DNA from: CBDCYH01 sp965224105
GTDB taxonomy: Bacteria; Bacteroidota; Rhodothermia; Rhodothermales; JABDKH01
Length of the DNA stretch: 64,000 nt
NCBI GenBank assembly: GCA_965224105.1
Contig: CBDCYH010000002.1
Span: forward strand, 248,001 to 312,000
Reading direction: 5' to 3'
Shown one piece after another: positions 1 to 7,667 of the stretch. Every line of letters begins with the position of its first letter. The stretch's first letter is position 1. The translations under genes and the position numbers were made by a program. The notes below the pieces were generated by a model. The model worked only from the letters and a program-made list of their open reading frames with translations, was not told the DNA's origin and made no database searches.

Positions 1-686
1 TCGGCAAATTGATCGATAAAGCCGACGTAATCTACACCCTGATAACCGAAGTGGCTCGGGTCATAGTTGAATCCGAATGCTTTCCGATTGTCAATAGCTT
101 CAAGTGCTCTTGCGGCGGACGCGATGTCGAATGCGATTTCGGTCGGATGTACTTCCAATGCAAACCGTACGCCTTCCTCGTCAAACACATCCAAAATCTC
201 GTTCCATCGCTTCGCAAAATCGTCAAAGCCCTCGTTGATCATTTCCCCAGGAACCGGCGGGAAAGAATACAGCAGGTGCCAGATCGAGCTCCCCGTGAAT
301 CCGTTGACCACGCCCACCCCTAGCCTGGCCGCGGCTCGCGCGGTGTTTTTCATTTCCTCGGCCGCACGCTTCTGGACTTCAGAGCCTACACCGCTTCCCC
401 AGACGTTCGCCGGTAGAATTGCCTTATGTCGAGAGTCGATGCGATCACAAACCGCCTGCCCGACAAGGTGACTGCTAATCGCGTATACCGCAAGTCCATT
501 GTCGTCGAGCAGCTTGCGAATATCGTCGCAGTAATTGTTATCTGACAACGCCTGGTGGACGTCGAAATGATCACCCCAGCAGGCTAGCTCCAGCCCATCG
601 TAGCCAAATTCTTTGGCCATCGGTGCCAATTTTGCAAGTGGCAAATCGGCCCACTGGCCGGTGAACAACGTTACAGGTCTTGACAT
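1..686 (-). CDS. Sugar phosphate isomerase/epimerase (TIM barrel), partial
   Basis: The reading frame starts at an ATG at 686 (MSRPVTLFTGQWADLPLAKL) and stays open to the left edge, so the C-terminus lies outside the window. The translated part has the xylose-isomerase-like TIM-barrel pattern: an early 'EFGYDGLELACWGDH' strand, 'FALEVHPTEIAFD' with a His/Glu metal-ligand pattern, and 'GFNYDPSHFGYQGVD', a typical Asp-x-x-His motif. No signal peptide is seen, so it is probably cytoplasmic, unlike the Tat-exported homologue at 1856-2725. It lies 9 nt after the Gfo/Idh/MocA gene, as the last visible gene of a sugar-catabolic operon. Substrate cannot be told from sequence. The family call is solid; the specific reaction is unknown. 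Confidence 0.85.
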   Translation of the reverse strand, partial: MSRPVTLFTGQWADLPLAKLAPMAKEFGYDGLELACWGDHFDVHQALSDNNYCDDIRKLLDDNGLAVYAISSHLVGQAVCDRIDSRHKAILPANVWGSGVGSEVQKRAAEEMKNTARAAARLGVGVVNGFTGSSIWHLLYSFPPVPGEMINEGFDDFAKRWNEILDVFDEEGVRFALEVHPTEIAFDIASAARALEAIDNRKAFGFNYDPSHFGYQGVDYVGFIDQFA

Positions 687-695
687 CGGATTTGT

Positions 696-1859
696 TTAAG
701 TCGGCGGATCAGGAAATTTAGCTGAGATCCATGATCTCTTCGCGCTACTCTCCACCGCTTTGTGAATAAAGTGCACCCCGCGAGCGCCGTCGACAACTGT
801 CGGAAAGTCACTCTCCAGGTAATTCGGTTTATTGCCATCTCGGATGGCAATAATTGTCTTGCACACGTTGCCGTAGATGTTTGCGAACGCCTCAATGAAT
901 CCTTCGGGGTGTCCCGGTGGCAAACGCGTGGCGTGCAGACTAGCTTCCGAAAGGTAGTCATGCCCGCGACGAAAAAGTTTAGCTGGTGCGTCGGGAAACC
1001 GCATCAGCAAATCCTCGGGCCTCTGCTGGTGCCATTCCAGTGCCGCCTCAGTCCCATAGACACGAAGCTTGAGAGCGTTTTCTTCGCCAATAGAAATCTG
1101 GGATGCGAACAACAATCCCCGCACACCTCCGGAAAAGCGGAGCAGGATATTACCATCGTCATCCAGTTGTCGGCCCGGGATTGATCCCAGGTCGGCACAC
1201 ATTTCCTCGATCTCCAAACCACACACGTAGTGAACGAGGTTGTATGCATGTGTACCGATGTCGGCCATACATGATGAGATGCCGGCTGTTGATGGATCCG
1301 TTCGCCAGACTGCCTGCTTCAAGCCCGTTTCTTCTGCCAGCGAGGCTAACCATCCTTGCGGATACTCCACCACCACCTTCCGAATCTCTCCAAGCGAACC
1401 TCGACGCACCAGTTCGCGCGCCTCTTTGACCATGGGGTAGCCCGTGTAGTTGTGGGTTAACCCGAATACGACTTCGTGTTGTCTAACTAGATCAACGAGG
1501 TCGAAAGCATCCTCGAGCGTGTTGGTTAATGGTTTGTCGCAAACAATGTTGAAGCCCTCCCGGATGAACGCCGAGGCAATCTCGTGATGTGAGCTGTTGG
1601 GAGTGACTATCGAAATAAAGTCCAGTCTATCCTGTTCGTCCCGACTACTCTCGGCGGCAACCATTTCCTTATAATTGCGGTAAACGCGTGCTGGATCCAG
1701 TCCGAGCAACGCACCTTGCGCCACAGATTTTTCTGCTGATTGCGAAAATGCCCCTGCCACAATATCCGCCAGTCCGTCGAGCCGCGCGGCCTGACGGTGG
1801 ACCTCTCCGATAAACGCACCGGGTCCGCCGCCAACCATTCCGTACCGAAGCTTTTTCAT
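696..1859 (-). CDS. Gfo/Idh/MocA family NAD(P)-dependent oxidoreductase
   Basis: A 387-residue protein starting 'MKKLRYGMVGGGPGAFIGEVH', a Rossmann GxGxxA/G-type nucleotide-binding start. 'VCDKPLTNTLEDA' near residue 110-120 is the family's E/D-K-P motif, whose lysine is catalytic, and 'DIGTHAYNLVHYVCG' carries the D-x-G-x-H motif near residue 200. Such enzymes oxidise or reduce hydroxyls on sugars, inositols or glycosides. Its ATG overlaps the stop of the upstream epimerase gene by 4 nt (ATGA), so translation is probably coupled. Neighbours (permease plus two TIM-barrel epimerases) suggest catabolism of a sugar or cyclitol. No signal peptide is apparent. Substrate is not predictable. Confidence 0.93.
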   Translation of the reverse strand: MKKLRYGMVGGGPGAFIGEVHRQAARLDGLADIVAGAFSQSAEKSVAQGALLGLDPARVYRNYKEMVAAESSRDEQDRLDFISIVTPNSSHHEIASAFIREGFNIVCDKPLTNTLEDAFDLVDLVRQHEVVFGLTHNYTGYPMVKEARELVRRGSLGEIRKVVVEYPQGWLASLAEETGLKQAVWRTDPSTAGISSCMADIGTHAYNLVHYVCGLEIEEMCADLGSIPGRQLDDDGNILLRFSGGVRGLLFASQISIGEENALKLRVYGTEAALEWHQQRPEDLLMRFPDAPAKLFRRGHDYLSEASLHATRLPPGHPEGFIEAFANIYGNVCKTIIAIRDGNKPNYLESDFPTVVDGARGVHFIHKAVESSAKRSWISAKFPDPPT

Positions 1860-2725
1860 GTGCGCGGGATTTGCAGACCTTCCAGATGCGAGTACGCCCG
1901 ACGGATACTTTCCATGGGATACTCCGCGTTGTCGTGTTCAACAAAATAATGTTGCAACCCCGCCAACTCCGACTTCGAGAATATTGTGGCAAAGTCGATC
2001 TCGCCGCTTCCGACGGAGACCATCTCCTCGCCAGCTGCCATGTCTTTCACGTGGCAAAGCGGAAATCTGCCAGGGTAGTTAGTAAAATACCGGAGGGGGT
2101 CTTCCCCACCTTTGCGGATCCAGAAAAGATCAAGCTCGAACTGGACGAGCGATGGATCGGTGTTGTCCAACAGGATGTCAAACGGAATTTCGCCCTCGAC
2201 ATTTTCGAATTCAAATTCGTGATTGTGATAGGCGAACTGGATGTTCCGTTTATGACACTCCTCGCCGAGTGTGTTGAACGTGTCACACAGTTGCCTGTAG
2301 TTTTCGAGCGTGCGTTGGTCCGCGGCAAGCCACGGTACAACGAGAAATCTGTGGCCAACTTCCTCGGCGAAATCCAGCACCTGCTGTGTCTCCTGGGTGA
2401 ATTGCTCTATGGTGATATGCGCGGAAGGTGCGTGAAGGCCCAACGAGGATAGCTTCGCGCGGATGTGGGCGGCAGTCTTGCCGAAGTAGCCAGCAAACTC
2501 GACCTCATCATATCCTACAGCCCTTACCGCATCAAGCGTGGCATCCACATCGTTTTCCATGAGGGACCGGACGGTGTAGAGCTGCACGCCAATGCTATCC
2601 ATGCTACGATACGTTGGTTTGGGGTTGTCCTGGGGTCGATTACAACCAGCGACCCCCTGAGCCACCAGGTAGGCGGAAGCGCTAGCAGCGATACCCACGA
2701 AGTCGCGTCTGGATATTGCCATCAC
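1856..2725 (-). CDS. Tat-exported lipoprotein, sugar phosphate isomerase/epimerase family
   Basis: A 289-residue protein. The N-terminus has a twin-arginine motif (S-R-R-D-F-V-G, residues 5-11), a hydrophobic stretch and a lipobox 'VAGC' with Cys28, so a Tat-translocated lipoprotein is predicted. The mature part is an AP-endonuclease-2/xylose-isomerase-like TIM barrel: 'GYDEVEFAGYFG', 'FAYHNHEFEFE' (His/Glu metal ligands), 'FELDLFWIRKGGEDP' and 'CHVKDM'. Many Bacteroidota and Planctomycetota have such exported epimerase-like proteins next to Gfo/Idh/MocA enzymes. ATGA overlaps join it to both neighbours (permease upstream, dehydrogenase downstream). The sugar acted on is unknown. Confidence 0.9.
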   Translation of the reverse strand: MMAISRRDFVGIAASASAYLVAQGVAGCNRPQDNPKPTYRSMDSIGVQLYTVRSLMENDVDATLDAVRAVGYDEVEFAGYFGKTAAHIRAKLSSLGLHAPSAHITIEQFTQETQQVLDFAEEVGHRFLVVPWLAADQRTLENYRQLCDTFNTLGEECHKRNIQFAYHNHEFEFENVEGEIPFDILLDNTDPSLVQFELDLFWIRKGGEDPLRYFTNYPGRFPLCHVKDMAAGEEMVSVGSGEIDFATIFSKSELAGLQHYFVEHDNAEYPMESIRRAYSHLEGLQIPRT

Positions 2726-4173
2726 CCTTCCCCCTTCCGGCGCTTATCTCCCAGAAACAACATCAGGAATATCCCGGCCAGAATTGCGCACAGCGGCACT
2801 ACGTAACGGAAGGAGATTCGACCACCGTAGTTATCTGCCGGCGATAGGATTGACTGAGCCTCACCGACAATGGACTCAGCTGCACCGCTACCAATCACCT
2901 GCCGTAACGCGTTCGCGGTCTCGGGTGAAGGCAGTTGCCCCGTGACGTTGTGCGCACCGAGGATACCCTGCACAGAATTCAAAGCGCTGCGTAGGTCTTC
3001 CTTGAGTGCATCAGGGGCTTCGCTAATCGAGGCGGGCAACGCTTCGGCTGCGCGTTCGAAAAACGAAATCGTCTCGGTGACATCAAATTGCCGATGCGAA
3101 TATTCATCCGCAATCTTGCCCATCTGGGGAGCCGTAATTCCTCCAACGGTAGCCATCCCCACAGCACCCATGAGTCCGAGGCCGAGTGCGCCGGATTTGG
3201 GAATACGTTCTGCCACAAAGCCCAACATCGTGGGCCAAAAATAACAAACGCCAATAGCAAAGACGGTGGCGGCGCAAAAAGCCACAACACCCGTTGTTGC
3301 GTAGCTCAGCCAATACAAGCCAATGGCCGAAATGATTGCCGAGGCAAGCAGGATTCCTGTAGACGACAATCGGTGCACCACTGGACCGGCTTTGTATCGC
3401 ATTACTGCCATCAAACCGTTTATCCAGACAAGCACCAAAATTCCGGGGATGGCGCCGGCCTCCATAACGGCTGGCACCCACCGATTGGGTCCAAGTTCGA
3501 CGGATGCCGTCAGAGCCATGGCGAACAACATCAGCCACATGAGTGGACTTGAAAATGTCGCCTTGAACATACCTCCCAAAGAGACACCTGACTGCACGTT
3601 TTCGGTCTGAGGAAATTCCTGTCCGAAGAAAAGGTAACCGTAGATAAGTGTTGGAATAAACACAAGAGCCAGCTGGACTTGCCAGGCTCCCAAACCAACC
3701 TGGTTCAGCGCGTAAGCTGCAAGACCACCGAGGACGATCCCGCCCGGGAACCATACGTGGAATTGGTTCAGCTTAACTGTTTTCTCCTCGGGGTACAGCG
3801 TCGCAACCAAAGGATTGCAGGCGGCTTCGACGAGTCCGTTCGCAAAGGATATTAATGCGGCGCCGGCGAACAGTCCCCAGAACCCCGTTGCTATCAACAT
3901 CACGATCGCACCGGCGAGGTGGAAAATGAACGCCAGCCGAAGCAAAAACTTCATTCCCAGGATGTCGCAGAACGGGGAGAAAAGCAGTTGGCTGACGGCA
4001 AAACCCCAGAGGGCCGCGCCCCCGATCCACCCCACCTGCTGGTTCGTGAGGGTGAACTCGCCTTTGAGCGAGAGCATGATCGCGCCGACTGTGACAAACG
4101 CTACCGACGTGGCGATGAGCGCCCAGCAGCTACCGATAAACAGTCGCCTCCGGTTTATTGACTTGCTTTCCAT
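2722..4173 (-). CDS. MFS transporter (probable sugar permease) with a large soluble insert
   Basis: A 483-residue polytopic inner-membrane protein with about 12 hydrophobic segments, of which the first 11 lie within residues 10-350 and the last at about 455-474. The start 'RRRLFIGSCWALIATSVAF' and 'NGLVEAACNPLVATLYPEEKT' look like the sugar:H+ symporter branches of the major facilitator superfamily. Between the last two membrane segments (about 352-452) lies a roughly 100-residue hydrophilic, helix-rich insert, longer than the usual loop. It is the first gene of the left-hand operon, with its stop overlapping the start of the exported epimerase. It most likely imports the substrate handled by the two epimerases and the Gfo/Idh/MocA enzyme. 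Confidence 0.88.
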   Translation of the reverse strand: MESKSINRRRLFIGSCWALIATSVAFVTVGAIMLSLKGEFTLTNQQVGWIGGAALWGFAVSQLLFSPFCDILGMKFLLRLAFIFHLAGAIVMLIATGFWGLFAGAALISFANGLVEAACNPLVATLYPEEKTVKLNQFHVWFPGGIVLGGLAAYALNQVGLGAWQVQLALVFIPTLIYGYLFFGQEFPQTENVQSGVSLGGMFKATFSSPLMWLMLFAMALTASVELGPNRWVPAVMEAGAIPGILVLVWINGLMAVMRYKAGPVVHRLSSTGILLASAIISAIGLYWLSYATTGVVAFCAATVFAIGVCYFWPTMLGFVAERIPKSGALGLGLMGAVGMATVGGITAPQMGKIADEYSHRQFDVTETISFFERAAEALPASISEAPDALKEDLRSALNSVQGILGAHNVTGQLPSPETANALRQVIGSGAAESIVGEAQSILSPADNYGGRISFRYVVPLCAILAGIFLMLFLGDKRRKGEG

Positions 4174-4238
4174 AAGAGATCAATTAATGTGGGTAACGTC
4201 AATATACATCTTGCCTGTTATTCCCTTGCAACCGGGTT

Positions 4239-5333
4239 TTACAGGCTCCAGATGTCAAGTTGACCCTCCTGATTGCTATTGGCAAATTTCAGATTAGAAA
4301 CACCGATGCCCAGTAGTCGGACGGGCCTGTCTGGCAGGGCTGGGCTCCGCAACAGGTGATTGGCGATATCTTTCAGCTCGGCCTCCGTCCCTAGTGGTCG
4401 CGGAAGTGTCCTGCTTCTCGTCCGAATCACAAAGTCGTGATACTTGATTTTCAGAGTGACCGTTTTACCCGAAGCACCGGCGCGTTCCAATCGCGCGGCA
4501 ACCTCCGCAGCAATTGTAGCAATTTTTTCGCTCATCTCATCGCCGCTGTCGATATCATCAAAAAAGGTACGCTCGGCGCTTACAGACTTCCGCACACGAT
4601 GCGTGCGAACAGGTCGCGCGTCCAAGCCTTGTGCTATTCGATAATAAAAGCGTCCGGCTTTCCCGAACTTCTGCGTGAGCATCAACTCCGAACACTGTCG
4701 CAGATCGTACCCATTGTTTATTCCGTACTTCTTGAATTTCTTGGCCGTGACTTTGCCGACTCCAAAGAATTTTTCTATCGGGAGTGACCCGATAAACGCA
4801 GCCGCATCTTCCGGCTTGACGACAGTGATACCGTTGGGTTTGTTTATTCCTGATGCGACCTTAGCAAGGAACTTGCAGTAGGACACACCGGCCGACGCCG
4901 TGCACCCGGTGTCGGTGGCGATCTCTTCGCGGATCCTGTTGGCGAGCAAGGTTGCAGAGGGCGGCCCCACCTTTGGTTCGGTGAGGTCGAGGAAAGCCTC
5001 ATCCATCGATAGCGGTTCGATAAGATCAGTGTAACGAGAAAAGATGCTCCGGATTTGTCTCGATACTTCTTTGTAGACCGCAAACCGCGCCCTAACGAAA
5101 ACAAGTTCGGGGCATCGACGCTTGGCCGTAATGGATGGCATGGCGGAGTGAATTCCAAAGCGCCTGGCTTCGTAGCTAGCGGCAGCGACCACTCCTCTCT
5201 TCGACGATCCCCCAACGGCCACAGGCTTTCCCCGCAACTCCGGATTGTCCCGCTGTTCTACGGATGCATAGAACGCATCCATGTCGATATGGACGATCTT
5301 CCGGGTAAATATGTCGGCAGCAGGTTCAGCCAT
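4239..5333 (-). CDS. dinB: DNA polymerase IV (Y-family translesion polymerase)
   Basis: A 364-residue protein, normal length for DinB. 'IVHIDMDAFYASVEQRD' near the start holds the first catalytic Asp and the steric-gate region, and 'IEPLSMDEAFLDLT' holds the second acidic pair. The UmuC-type helix-hairpin-helix 'FFGVGKVTAKKFKKYGI' and little-finger domain follow. It carries out low-fidelity bypass synthesis past damaged bases. It stands alone, divergent from the downstream amidohydrolase (95-nt gap at 5334-5428) and about 65 nt after the start of the sugar operon. The C-terminus lacks an obvious QLxLF-like clamp-binding peptide, ending 'NSNQEGQLDIWSL', although Q-x-x-L-D-I-W-S-L may serve as one. 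Confidence 0.97.
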   Translation of the reverse strand: MAEPAADIFTRKIVHIDMDAFYASVEQRDNPELRGKPVAVGGSSKRGVVAAASYEARRFGIHSAMPSITAKRRCPELVFVRARFAVYKEVSRQIRSIFSRYTDLIEPLSMDEAFLDLTEPKVGPPSATLLANRIREEIATDTGCTASAGVSYCKFLAKVASGINKPNGITVVKPEDAAAFIGSLPIEKFFGVGKVTAKKFKKYGINNGYDLRQCSELMLTQKFGKAGRFYYRIAQGLDARPVRTHRVRKSVSAERTFFDDIDSGDEMSEKIATIAAEVAARLERAGASGKTVTLKIKYHDFVIRTRSRTLPRPLGTEAELKDIANHLLRSPALPDRPVRLLGIGVSNLKFANSNQEGQLDIWSL

Positions 5334-5428
5334 TGTACTACGCTCAAGATCGGTTTATCAGATACAAGAATCTACTTTGAGATGATCTTTACGGCAGGCT
5401 ATTTTCTAGCTCATCAGAACAAAGATTT

Positions 5429-7093
5429 ATGAAGCGAAGACAATTTATCGGAACGACCGCGAGTGCAATAACTTTTCTGCCATTAGCAGGCTGCGCGGCC
5501 TCGTTCGGTGGCACAAAACGTGAGGGATATCTCATCAAAGGATCAACGCTCTACGATGGGATGGGCGGAGATCCGTTCGTAGCCGACATCCGAATCGCCA
5601 ACGGGCGGATTGCAGAGATTGGACAAGACCTGAACTCTGCAGCTGGTTTTGTAATCGACGGCCGCGGCCTTTCTGTGTCTCCCGGATTTATTGACATCCA
5701 TTCGCACACCGACCTTAGCTTGTTTGTTAACCCTAATGCTGAGAGTAAAATCAGACAGGGGGTAACCACCGAAGTTGTTGGCCAGGACGGCAGCTCTGTT
5801 GGGCCATGGACCGAAGATGAAGCCGAATCCAGGAGCAAGTTCTACCAGGAGGAATTTGGGGTTGAGCTTAATTTCAAAACCCTACCAGAGTTCATGGACG
5901 CCATCGACTCCCTCGGACCGTCGGTCAACGTTGCGAGCATGATTGGGTCGGGGACGGTTCGTGGATACGTGGTTGGAGACGATGATGTACCAGCATCAGC
6001 CGAGCAAGTCAACGAGATGGTCCAGATCGTGGAGGAAGCGGTTGCTGCGGGCGCCTGCGGGGTGTCATCTGGTTTGGAGTATATCCCTAATGCATTCTCA
6101 CGCACAGACGAACTCATCTCCCTTTGCCGACCCCTGCAAGTCAAAGGACTTCCATATGCCACGCACATGAGAAACGAAGATGATGGAGTCCTTGGTGCTC
6201 TCGAAGAAGCGATACATATTGCGCGCATGGCTGGAGTGCCGCTCCAGGTGTCTCACCTCAAGGCGCAGGGAAAAAGGAATTGGTGGAAAGCCGATTACCT
6301 TTTGCAACTCATGGAGACAGCTGCCTCCGACGGCCTGGATGTTACATTTGATCGTTACCCATACACCGCATATAGCACCGGTCTAGCATCGCTATTCCCT
6401 CAGTGGGCTCGGGCGGGGGGCACGAATGCGTTCCTGGCGCGACTCGAATCGGATGATGGTCGAATCCGCACAGAGGTCGAAGAAAAGATTAAAAAACTCG
6501 GCGACTGGGACAGTGTTCAGATTAGTGGAATCTACAACGACGATCTTTTGTGGGCGCAGGGTCAGCGTTTGGGACAGCTAGCCAAGAGCAGGGGTGTTGA
6601 ACCTTACGAACTGCTGTCCGAGTTGACCTTCGGTGATCGTAACCGGACGGACATTGTGGGCTTCGGGATGTCCGAACCGAATACCGCAAAGTTGCTAGCG
6701 CATCCGTTGGGGATGATCTGTTCGGATGGAGGTGCGCGTGCTACCTATGGCGCGCTGTCCAATGATGTGCCGCACCCACGGACGTTTGGTGCGTTCCCAA
6801 GGCTACTCGGCCATTACGTAAGAGAGAATAAAATCCTGAACCTGAACGACGCGATACGAAAAATGACTGGGATGCCAGCAGAGAAATTGGGTCTTAGAGA
6901 TCGGGGCAGGCTCCAGCCCGGTCTGGCAGCCGACCTGGTAGTCTTTGATCACGAAAAGATTGCAGATGAGGCCACGTTCGACGATCCGCATCGGTATGCA
7001 AGTGGAGTCAATTTTGTCTTCGTAAACGGCGAAATGGCGGTTGAGGGTGAAGACCACCATAATAGTCGATCTGGCAGGATGCTGCGTGCATGA
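5429..7093 (+). CDS. Exported N-acyl-D-amino-acid deacylase/D-aminoacylase-like amidohydrolase (Tat lipoprotein)
   Basis: A 554-residue protein. Residues 3-8 (RRQFIG) form a twin-arginine motif, followed by a hydrophobic stretch and lipobox L-A-G-C with Cys22. The amidohydrolase core shows 'GFIDIHSHTDLSLF' (metal ligands His91, His93), 'ATHMRNE', 'LQVSHLKAQGK' and a C-terminal Asp region 'GMICSDGG'. The architecture fits the D-aminoacylase/dihydroorotase-like family, which removes N-acyl groups or cleaves D-amino-acid-containing dipeptides. In D-aminoacylases the loop 'GNCG' supplies a metal-bridging Cys; here the corresponding stretch is 'VVGQDGSS' (Gln119, Asp120), so the Cys appears replaced. 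Divergent from dinB and followed by a terminator at 7267-7300. Exact substrate unknown. Confidence 0.88.
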   Translation: MKRRQFIGTTASAITFLPLAGCAASFGGTKREGYLIKGSTLYDGMGGDPFVADIRIANGRIAEIGQDLNSAAGFVIDGRGLSVSPGFIDIHSHTDLSLFVNPNAESKIRQGVTTEVVGQDGSSVGPWTEDEAESRSKFYQEEFGVELNFKTLPEFMDAIDSLGPSVNVASMIGSGTVRGYVVGDDDVPASAEQVNEMVQIVEEAVAAGACGVSSGLEYIPNAFSRTDELISLCRPLQVKGLPYATHMRNEDDGVLGALEEAIHIARMAGVPLQVSHLKAQGKRNWWKADYLLQLMETAASDGLDVTFDRYPYTAYSTGLASLFPQWARAGGTNAFLARLESDDGRIRTEVEEKIKKLGDWDSVQISGIYNDDLLWAQGQRLGQLAKSRGVEPYELLSELTFGDRNRTDIVGFGMSEPNTAKLLAHPLGMICSDGGARATYGALSNDVPHPRTFGAFPRLLGHYVRENKILNLNDAIRKMTGMPAEKLGLRDRGRLQPGLAADLVVFDHEKIADEATFDDPHRYASGVNFVFVNGEMAVEGEDHHNSRSGRMLRA

Positions 7094-7418
7094 ACAATTT
7101 CCTCATCAGCCTCCTAAATGGAAATTTGCCCTCCGTCTCTACAGTGATACCTGCGAGGGATAGCCAGGTGCAGCATACGGTGGAGATACTGCGTGTGGCT
7201 ATCGTCGATTTCGATGCAAATTGCGACGAATTCGACATAAATGATGTGCATAAATCCACCTTAGAGAAGGCTTGGTCTGGCAACGGACCTGGCCTTTTTT
7301 AATGCCTCAAAGTCCCGATTCCCGCGCGCGTTCGAAAACCGCTCCATTGCAACCATCCCCGGCGCATATACGTATCGTGGGTTAAATTAGTTGACTCCCT
7401 TAGCAACACTACGTATCC
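7094..7418. other. Intergenic stretch with a terminator, otherwise no clear gene
   Basis: This 325-nt gap follows the D-aminoacylase-like gene. A 70-codon frame (7090-7302, plus) starts at an ATG overlapping the preceding TGA, which would suit translational coupling, but its protein resembles nothing I recognise and its 3' end runs through the hairpin terminator at 7267-7300. I therefore do not call it. The rest (7301-7418) shows no convincing promoter or reading frame. Confidence 0.5.
7267..7300 (+). terminator. Rho-independent terminator after the D-aminoacylase-like gene
   Basis: The arms AAGGCTTGGTC and GACCTGGCCTT form an 11-pair stem with one T-T mismatch and one G-U pair around an 8-nt loop, followed by a run of six T. 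It lies 174 nt past the stop at 7093. Confidence 0.75.
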
Positions 7419-7655
7419 GTGCGTATTACCGGCACCGTCTCCCACGTTCAACTTGAGGGTAACTTCTGGGGTATCGTTGGTGACGACGGTAACAACTACC
7501 ACCCGGTTAACCAGATTCCTATCGATTTTCAGGTCGATGGTCTCCGTGTCATCTGCCACCTTCAGGAAGCGCAAGGGGCGTCGATGGCAATGTGGGGCAA
7601 GCTTGTGACTCTTCGAGGAATCAGGCGAGAAGTAGGCGCAACGCGTGAACAATAA
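7419..7655 (+). CDS. Small conserved protein of unknown function, OB-fold-like pattern
   Basis: A 78-residue frame from a GTG at 7419. 'RITGTVSHVQLEGNFWGIVGDDG' followed by 'FQVDGLRVICHLQ' and 'WGKLVTLRGI' gives a short beta-rich protein; the pattern resembles a family of about 80-100-residue uncharacterised bacterial proteins. No signal peptide or membrane segment is seen. It ends 12 nt before the membrane-anchored subtilase and may be co-transcribed with it. The competing frame on the minus strand (7299-7652) looks like a shadow. Function is unknown; the start codon is uncertain because there is no clear ribosome binding site. Confidence 0.6.
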   Translation: MRITGTVSHVQLEGNFWGIVGDDGNNYHPVNQIPIDFQVDGLRVICHLQEAQGASMAMWGKLVTLRGIRREVGATREQ

Positions 7656-7667
7656 CAGATAGTAACT

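Noticed and set aside
7090..7302. 70-codon frame whose ATG overlaps the stop of the D-aminoacylase-like gene
   Set aside because: The coupling overlap is attractive, but the frame reads through the hairpin terminator at 7267-7300 and its product resembles nothing known.
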